From the NCBI GenBank assembly GCA_904063045.1, contig CAJFCJ010000038.1, forward strand, positions 38,315-102,314: a DNA stretch of 64,000 nucleotides. Direction: 5' to 3'. Made by a program: the position numbers and the translations under genes. The number at the start of each line of letters is the position of its first letter. Positions within the stretch are counted from its first letter, which is position 1. Below the pieces are notes generated by a model. The model saw only the letters and a program-made list of their open reading frames with translations, was not told where the DNA came from and made no database searches. The stretch comes from Dimorphilus gyrociliatus. Taxonomy: Eukaryota > Annelida > Polychaeta > Dinophilidae. Shown one piece after another: positions 56,801 through 64,000 of the stretch.

Positions 56801-59800
56801 AATTTAGCGTTAAAGACGCAGAAGAAAATGGAATGTATTTTGGCAATAGCAATCACGAAATGCATATTTCTCTATCAAAATTTTCAAACGTTAAAAATGG
56901 AATTGTTTGGAAAGAATTCAAGGAAACTGAAATGTTTGATTGGTTAGATTCAGAGATTTTATTGGAAAGACTATGGAATCCATTTTCATTCTGTTCAGCT
57001 GAAGAAAAGTATCAGTTGAAAGCTGATACAATGGGTTATTGGTTTAATCATCAATTTAACTCTTTTAAAAATTATATAGGTTGTACAGCAGTATTCGAAT
57101 GTCCTAAGGGTTATCAAATTGAAATTAGAGCAATCTGTTCAAACTGTTATGTAAATCATGATGAAATTTTAAAAGTATATGATTGGCAAAGTTCAGATTT
57201 ACTTTCAACTTTCTTCACCAAAGATAAGGTTTGATTGATGTCTGCTCTTCTCCCCTTTTAAATCAATACCTTTTTTAAACAGATATTCAAATTTTTATCA
57301 GTAAAAAGAACAATTAAATTGATAACTTACTTTTATACGAATAGACCGAACATTTTCAGAATTATTGTTCAAGCTGTAAAAGTTCCTGGTACAGTTTTTT
57401 TTTTCAATATTTGCATTAAGCGATTTCAATAATATTGTATTAATCTCTTATTGTCAGCCCGATATTGCGATTTTGAAGAATCATTTTGCACGTGGAAAAA
57501 CTCACAACTATCTATTGGAGATAATCCTCTCAATAATCCATTTGTAAGAATTATTGGATATAATGCAACAAGTATACAAGCTAAGAGAGCAGATGTTGAC
57601 TTTCCCCAAAGTCAACTTGGCCACTATCTAGGATATTTCACACAAAAAAATAGGAGATGCTATACGTGCACTACACTAGAACATGAACAAGTTTTGCTAG
57701 CTGATGAATATTTCAACCAGAACGATAAAGTTTGCTTTATAACTCTATACGCCTACATGATACAGTATGACAGAGTAAAACATTTAAAAATCTACGCTCA
57801 ATCCGACAATAGAACGGAATTGGTGGAAAGTGTTGCTTGCGGAAGTTCTTGGAAGTTTTACAGAGTATCTTTAGCCAAGTATATTGGTAAAAGATTCCGA
57901 ATTTTAATAGCAACAATACTAGAGAGTTCTTGTATTGGAATAGTTGGAATTGATAGAATTGTTTACGAATATTGTCCATCGGAAAAATCCGCAAATCAAT
58001 TGACAATTACAAATACAATATTTAACAATTGTACTGTTAAATGTATTGATATTATGAACAACGATCAGGATAGACACAATACAATTTGGTTAGATAAAAT
58101 GTCATTCAATCAAATGACAAACAACGTTGACAAACTAATTCAAATTCATCTTCAAAGCGCTTATATTCTACTAAGAAATTTAAATATTCCATATTTAAAA
58201 GAAACAACGGCAGTTGATGTGATTTTTCATTCAAAATTCCATTCAAGAATTTCCAATTTAGTTTTCACTCAGAATTCAATAATGGAAAGTGAAAATTCAA
58301 TAATATTGACTGCAATTAATAAAGGAGTTAACAAGGCTACTGCACTGGTTCAAAAATGTTCTATTGAAAACAATTCTGGGTCAAAACGTCTCTTTATTCT
58401 CGAAAATTTCCAATCAAATTTTACAAGAAATTTCCTTTATAAAAATCTATTGGAAAATGAATTACTTAGTTTAAAAAATTGTAAACTCTTACCAGTTTTC
58501 ATTACGTCATGTTCATTCTATTATAACATAGCTAGAGATACTACTGTTGGTATTGTTCATGCAATCGAATCGTATTCAATCGATATTCAACAAAGTATCT
58601 TCTATAATCCAAATACAGATTATGATTTTTCAATTTCAACTGCAAAAGATGATTTAATCTTTGGAGATCTTGGTAATAATTGGTGGAATACTGCAATTAC
58701 ATCAAATGTTTTAAAAAGAATTTTAGATGGTCGAATTATAAATAATGTTGCAATTATGAATGTTTTACCATTGCTACAATCGGAACCAAAGGAAATTTCA
58801 ACATCTAAAACGTGTCCAGTAGCTTGGAAATTCATTTCCAGTGGTTGTTTTTACATACATTTTGGAGCTGGTTCAATTAGACAAGCCAACGATCATTGTA
58901 AATCTAATACAGCCTATCTCCTATCTGACAACTACTTGAAATCTTCTTCCAGTTTGCTTAATGAACTTTTATATACAGATTTGGATGGTAAAGAAAAAAT
59001 CAGTGATATTTGGACAAGAGACTCGATTCCCCTTGATAATGAGGTTAGACCTTGGATTTGTCGTAAAGGCACATTTGGTATTTGTCCAAATAATTGTAGG
59101 GGAAGGGGAATCTGTAGTGGAACAATATGTATTTGTAATTCGGGATGGGAAGGTACCGATTGTTCTATATTCAATTGTAATCATGTTTCCAACTGTTCGG
59201 CTGTGATAGCGAGAGGTTCATGCATTGGACCAAACACTTGTAAATGCAATGATGGATGGAGAGGCGATAATTGTGCGATTTCCTCTTGTTCAAGGTACTT
59301 TTCTTGCGATCAATGTACACTGAAAAAGGGTTGCGGTTGGTGTGATTCAACTCAAAAATGCTTACCCGGAAATGAATATAAACCATACTTTTCCTGTCCT
59401 AATTGGTTTTATAGAAATTGTATATCAATCTCGAACAAAAATTGTTCAAGGGAGATTGAAATTGTTGCCTGTAATGATACAATTTGTAAAAATCCTTCAA
59501 AGGATACAAAAGGTGTTTGTCAAGAGTGCAACGATCTTAAATATTGCTTTGATAACGAACAATCTGGTTGCGCAACCTGGAATGAGACAAGATGTAAGGG
59601 AGGGGTTCCCCAGCCGGATCTGTCTCGAATAGAGAGACAAGATTTTTACGAATTGAAGGATAATGTTATCAAGATACCACCGACCACAAAGATATTTAGA
59701 TGTTTTACAAAGGAGAAACTGTCGAATGAAGATGACACTGAAGAAGATTACGAAATTCTTCTTATTCCAACTTATCAAAGATTGTTGAGTAGTGGACAAA

Positions 59801-62800
59801 TTATATTGAGTACTCAGGCAAGAGGAATAATGCATAGAGTGCTTAAAGTATGGAGAACATCTGCAAAATATTTAGGAATTTTAGTAAAATTCGCCAATCC
59901 TCTAGATATTTTTAAATACGCTCATAGCCGTTTCGAATCGAATGATAACATCATACAAAATCCAAAATCAATAGATAATTCTCCAACGGAAGAGGAAATG
60001 GATGAATTTCTCCAATCAAATCAAACATATCTGGAATTAGATTCAATGACAAACATTCTGAAATGTACAGGTGATGAATACAAATATAATGAAGAAACAA
60101 TTTGGTCCTATAATATCCTGACTAAATCCACTAATCCCAGTCTTGTGAAAGATCAATTGCTATTGGTCAGTAAACCGCAAGGATATTTAGAACAAGTTAC
60201 AAAGTTTAGAAGGAGTGACGCTGATGTTTTTATCGAAACTAAATTGTACGAATGCTCTCAAGGACTAAGCACAAATGATGTAAATCGTTTAGATTCTATA
60301 ATTGATATTGAACCAGAAATGGAATGCGATACTGGTGATAGTATGAACGGTCTACATTATAAACAAAGGGATAATTTTAAGAAAGTATTAACAATTGGAG
60401 ATTTAGTTGTTGGAAGAAGTGCTCTACCATCTTTAGGTTTTGTATTAGAATTGAAATCATTAAGGAATGGTTGGAGGCAAATTGAAGTTTTAGATCTTGG
60501 ATCAATATCGGCCAATTTAAATTCGTTCGACTACAATAGATCCAATTTAACAAAAGTTGTTAGAAAGAAAAGATCAATGTTCACAAAGGGATTAAGTAAG
60601 AGATTATCTTCCGGTTTCTCTATAAGTGTTAAAGTGAGTATATTTTTAACAAAAAATACATTGAGATGAGTTTATTCAATCTTCCCTCTCTATTCCAGGG
60701 AGGCGGAGGAAGTGTTCAAGTATCTGGAAAATTAAGTCTATCAGCCGCAATAAATTTCGAATTGAAGATATCTCATCAAGATTTTGCTGTTGAGAGGGCA
60801 AAACTCACTGCAGATGGACGATTTACAATTAACAGCAACATTCAAGCATCGTTTAACGGAGAGTATACCAGTTCTTTGTATGAGAAAGTTTCAACAATAA
60901 TTCGAAGAAGGAATATACCAATATCTATTCCAATTTATTTGATACCTGTACCTGGAAAAATAGGAATAGGACCTTTCAAAGTTGGTCCAGTCACTGGTAG
61001 CGTTGCGGCTAAAGCAGATTTTTCAGGAAATACCAACAACTATATAGGATATAACGCAGGCGTGCGTTATAATCGAGGATTAGGTGCTAATAAAATTGGT
61101 AGAGGAGCTTATAAAGGTTCAGGAGGAGGTGGTCTTGGTGGAAGTTGGTCAGCAGCTACCTCTATCACTGTAGGAACATCGGGAGCTGTAAAATTTACCT
61201 GGCCTAGTGTAGGCTTAGGTGAAAAATTGAATTTAATTCGAAAGATTTATAAAAAGATCAAAGGAAATAGGGGAAGAAGAAGAAGAAGAAGAGGAATTGT
61301 CAAATCATTATTAGGGAAACTGCAAAGTATTCCACTAAAATCATTTTTCATTAGGTTTTTTACTTTTTTTTTATTTTTAAGAAACAAAATTTGATTTTAA
61401 ATTCAAATTATCTTTGGAAAGTTCAATTGAATTGCAATTAAATCAAGATATCGTATTTCGTCTAGGATTTTGTGATACTACTCATTGCACTGATCCAGAT
61501 ACTCCAAATAGTGCTGGTGTTTACTTTGGAAATTCAAATCTAATTGGAACTTATAGTCTTCTTTTTATTCAACTTTCATCAAACACACCAATTTCAACTG
61601 GTTTATCTCCAATTTTCAAGTGAACTTTTTAAATCTAAAAAAAAAAGAGAGATATTGATGATGACAAATTGATTTGGTTTTTTTTTTCAGACACTGTTTC
61701 AGCCTACCAAAGGATTGGAAGATTTCGCAAAAGTGTTGTATTTGTAAAAAGGAGAATGGAAAATATGGAATGGGTATTCCTTCTGAAAAATATAAAGCTT
61801 GCTTATGTCCTTGCATCTGCAAAGGAGAGAAGAAAGAAAGCAGTTGGAAGTTGCCTGATAAAGAGTGCTCTTGTTGCCAGGATGGATCTAGGAAACCATT
61901 GGATAAACCAGATTTTAAGTGTCCTTGCAAATGTCCTGATAAAAGTGAATCGATAATGGAAAAAGATGGCTGCAAGTGTCCAAAATGTGATAAATGTCCT
62001 GATGGATCAATTGTTTCTCGAGCACCTGATGGATCTTGTCCTTGTAAGAACAACTGTGGTGTCAACTCCGTATGTACGCCTCAAAGAAAGGGGCGTAATT
62101 GTGATCAACCATTCTGTCCACCTGATAACACTTGTAGTGGTAGAGGCGTATGTAAAGCATCTGGAAAGTGTGGAGCAAGCTGCATTTGTAATAGACGCTT
62201 TACAGGACAGTCTTGTGAAAGAATGTTACCCAGAGCTATGTGGGGAGATCCTCACTTGGAAACATTTGATGGTAGATCATTTGATTACTTTGGTATTGGA
62301 CAATTTTGGGGATGTAAATCCAGATCTTTGGCATACCAATATAGATTTTTTGGATACAAAGGAACATCATTCATAGGTCAAATGGCTATAAAAGTTGGTC
62401 AGATATCAGTGTTAACTATAACAACCAATGGAAAAAGTTCACCAAATGATTTACCAACTTTAAGGTTAGATGGAAATATTCAAATCGATTTGGAAAATGA
62501 TAAGAATCTATTGTTCGATAATGAAACAATTCGTATGGATATATCATCTACTTTGAAATCCAATGGTGATGATAATCCAACTGTTCTATTAGTATCAATT
62601 AACTATGCCCATGGTGAATCCCTGCTTGTTGCAGCATCATTTAGTCCTAAAATGAAACGTCAATATTTAAGTGTAACAGTTGGTCCTATTGTAAAACTTT
62701 TCAATAGAACATCTGGTTTATGCGGTTTTATGAATGATGATCCTTCCGATGATTTAATGGGACCGGATGGTACAAATTATACATCTTTTATCGAATTTAC

Positions 62801-64000
62801 AGAATCATGGAGGATACCATTGACTATAAGAGATGATGGAGGTTTAGCCAATTCATGGTCCAGTTCATTATCCAATTTTCACAAAGACGATTCTATAGAT
62901 CAATCTTACAACGATCCTACTCACAAACCACTCTATTCTATTAAAGATTTTCCCAAAGAACGAGTAACTAAAGCAAAAGAGATTTGTTCAATTGGAAAAA
63001 GCAGTCAAATTGTACAAGATCAATGTATTACTGATATTGTTATGACTAATGATGAAAGTTTAGGTAAACAAATTAGTTTACAATCGACACTTTGCCCAAA
63101 TCAATGTTCTCATAGAGGAAATTGTGTAAATGGAACTTGTATTTGTATTAAAGATTGGTCTGGATTGAGCTGTGATTATGGAAAGTGTGGAAAATGTGAT
63201 AATGGCAATTGTTTAGATGGATTTTGTAAATGCGAACCTGGATTTATAGGAAGTTCTTGCAATGAGACTGCAGAATGCAAAGGAAACTGCTCATCAAATG
63301 GTAAATGTATTGACACGAATGTTTGCAAATGTAACGATGGTTGGATATCGGCCAATTGTTCAGAGGAAGCTATATGCAATGAAGGATGCTCAAATAGAGG
63401 AGTCTGCATCGATCACAATGTTTGTAAATGTAATATTGGCTTTGGTGGAAAGAATTGTTCAATCTACACTTGTGAAAATTGGAATAAATGCTCTGGAAAT
63501 GGTTTGTGTGTTGAGCCTGGAAATTGTGCTTGCTTTAAAGGTTGGAAAGGTTTGTCATGTTCACAACCAATTTGTAGAGATGATTGTTCCTCCAATGGAG
63601 AGTGTATTCAGCCTGATGTTTGCAAATGTTACAAAGGGTTTGTGGGTGATTTTTGCAGTGAAGTAATAGCTTGTCCAAAGCAGAATAACTGTTATGGAAA
63701 TGGAATTTGTATTGGAGATGATCAGTGTACTTGTGACATTGGTTATAAATCTGAAAATTGCTCACAACCAGTGTGTGATAACAGCTGTGAACCAAATGGA
63801 GTTTGTGATTCACCGAATAGATGCAAATGTAAAAATGGCTTTGCAGGAGATGATTGTTCATTATTCTCATGTGAGAAATTGTCATTTTGTTCAGGTCATG
63901 GCAAATGCCAACAATTTGATAATTGTTTGTGCGATGAAAACTGGTATGGAGATTCTTGTAATATTCCAGGTTGTAGCGGCGTTGCGGATTGTTCAAAGAA
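50856..64000 (+). CDS. Giant secreted adhesion-type protein, bark beetle-like N-terminus, VWD/EGF C-terminus (partial)
   Basis: Exons 50856-51189, 51258-51358, 51420-51555, 51618-51780, 51836-52008, 52070-52471, 52538-56398, 56453-57228, 57283-57388, 57458-60633, 60699-61326, 61382-61619 and 61691-64000, open at the window end. All junctions are GT-AG and all phases match, giving more than 4,130 residues. A signal peptide ('YYHFFLLFILQFNIFFSFS') opens the protein. Three blocks follow, each starting with a 'l.I.pG..l......G.l...G....I.f' motif, carrying an SRCR-like segment (about residues 112-245, 884-964 and 1694-1776) and beta-helix repeats ('NNQF..N'). Then a CUB-like end (to 2017), MAM (2017-2195), more beta-helix, C-type lectin (2470-2560), EGF (2558-2625), PSI (2626-2671), an unrecognised region (2730-3365), a Cys-rich stretch, VWD (3544-3787, 'WGDPHLETFDGRSFDYFG', 'GLCGFMNDDPSDDLMGPDG') and EGF repeats. 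The first half matches the bark beetle/anakonda plan; the rest is atypical. A CT microsatellite lies in the intron after 56398. Confidence 0.85.
60562..60573 (+). other. Furin-type cleavage site in the giant protein
   Basis: Codons for RKKR followed by S, in 'KVVRKKRSMF', fit the R-x-K/R-R consensus of proprotein convertases. A second polybasic run of six arginines lies at 61275-61292. The two bracket a glycine-rich segment of the unrecognised region, suggesting proteolytic maturation in the secretory pathway. Confidence 0.5.

Overview
The window is eukaryotic and animal-like: about 70 % A+T, split genes with short GT-AG introns (mostly 50-90 bases), secreted multidomain proteins with metazoan modules (SRCR, MAM, C-type lectin, EGF, PSI, VWD, PAN/apple, Ly6/uPAR, ITIH C-terminal), a TRIM-type RING/B-box protein, and animal-type transposons (Tc1/mariner, FLYWCH/MULE, BEL/Pao). 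I read it as an invertebrate genome with a compact gene layout. The phylum cannot be fixed from the sequence alone. No rRNA, tRNA, CRISPR or operon was seen.

Layout. 1-13.4 kb: a leucine-rich-repeat (LRR) territory with one intact 640-residue LRR gene (876-2798, minus), several broken LRR or NLR-like relics, a small coiled-coil gene and a TRIM-like gene. The last two both end in a CaaX-type motif. 13.4-15 kb: LTR debris. 15.1-24.9 kb: a family of furin-like cysteine-rich surface proteins. An 11-exon gene (17876-23911, 1786 residues) ends in a Ly6/uPAR-type domain and a hydrophobic tail; a broken copy lies upstream and a fragment downstream. 24.3-31.3 kb: transposon-rich (two MULE-related MITEs, an LTR with 42-base repeats, a Tc1 relic, MULE copy 1, a 411-base element with inverted ends). 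31.5-39.7 kb: a PAN/apple-domain gene split inside an exon by MULE copy 2, and two ITIH-C-domain paralogues on the minus strand. 40.3-43.0 kb: MULE copy 3, apparently intact, with a perfect 9-base target duplication. 43.4-50 kb: a BEL/Pao relic, two more LRR genes, and a degraded copy of the PAN/ITIH-C tail-to-tail gene ends. 50.9-64 kb: at least 13 exons of a giant secreted protein (more than 4,130 residues, running off the window). It has three beta-helix/SRCR blocks like bark beetle/anakonda proteins, then CUB-like, MAM, C-type lectin, EGF, PSI, an unrecognised region, VWD and a run of EGF repeats.

The intact genes mostly encode extracellular, cysteine-rich recognition or adhesion proteins, beside intracellular LRR and TRIM proteins of the kind often found in innate immune repertoires. 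Repeated local duplication followed by decay, with transposon insertion, explains most of the rest. The strongest items for follow-up are the giant adhesion-type gene, the cysteine-rich/Ly6 family, and a MULE group whose terminal inverted repeats are tandem arrays of a short unit that differs from element to element.
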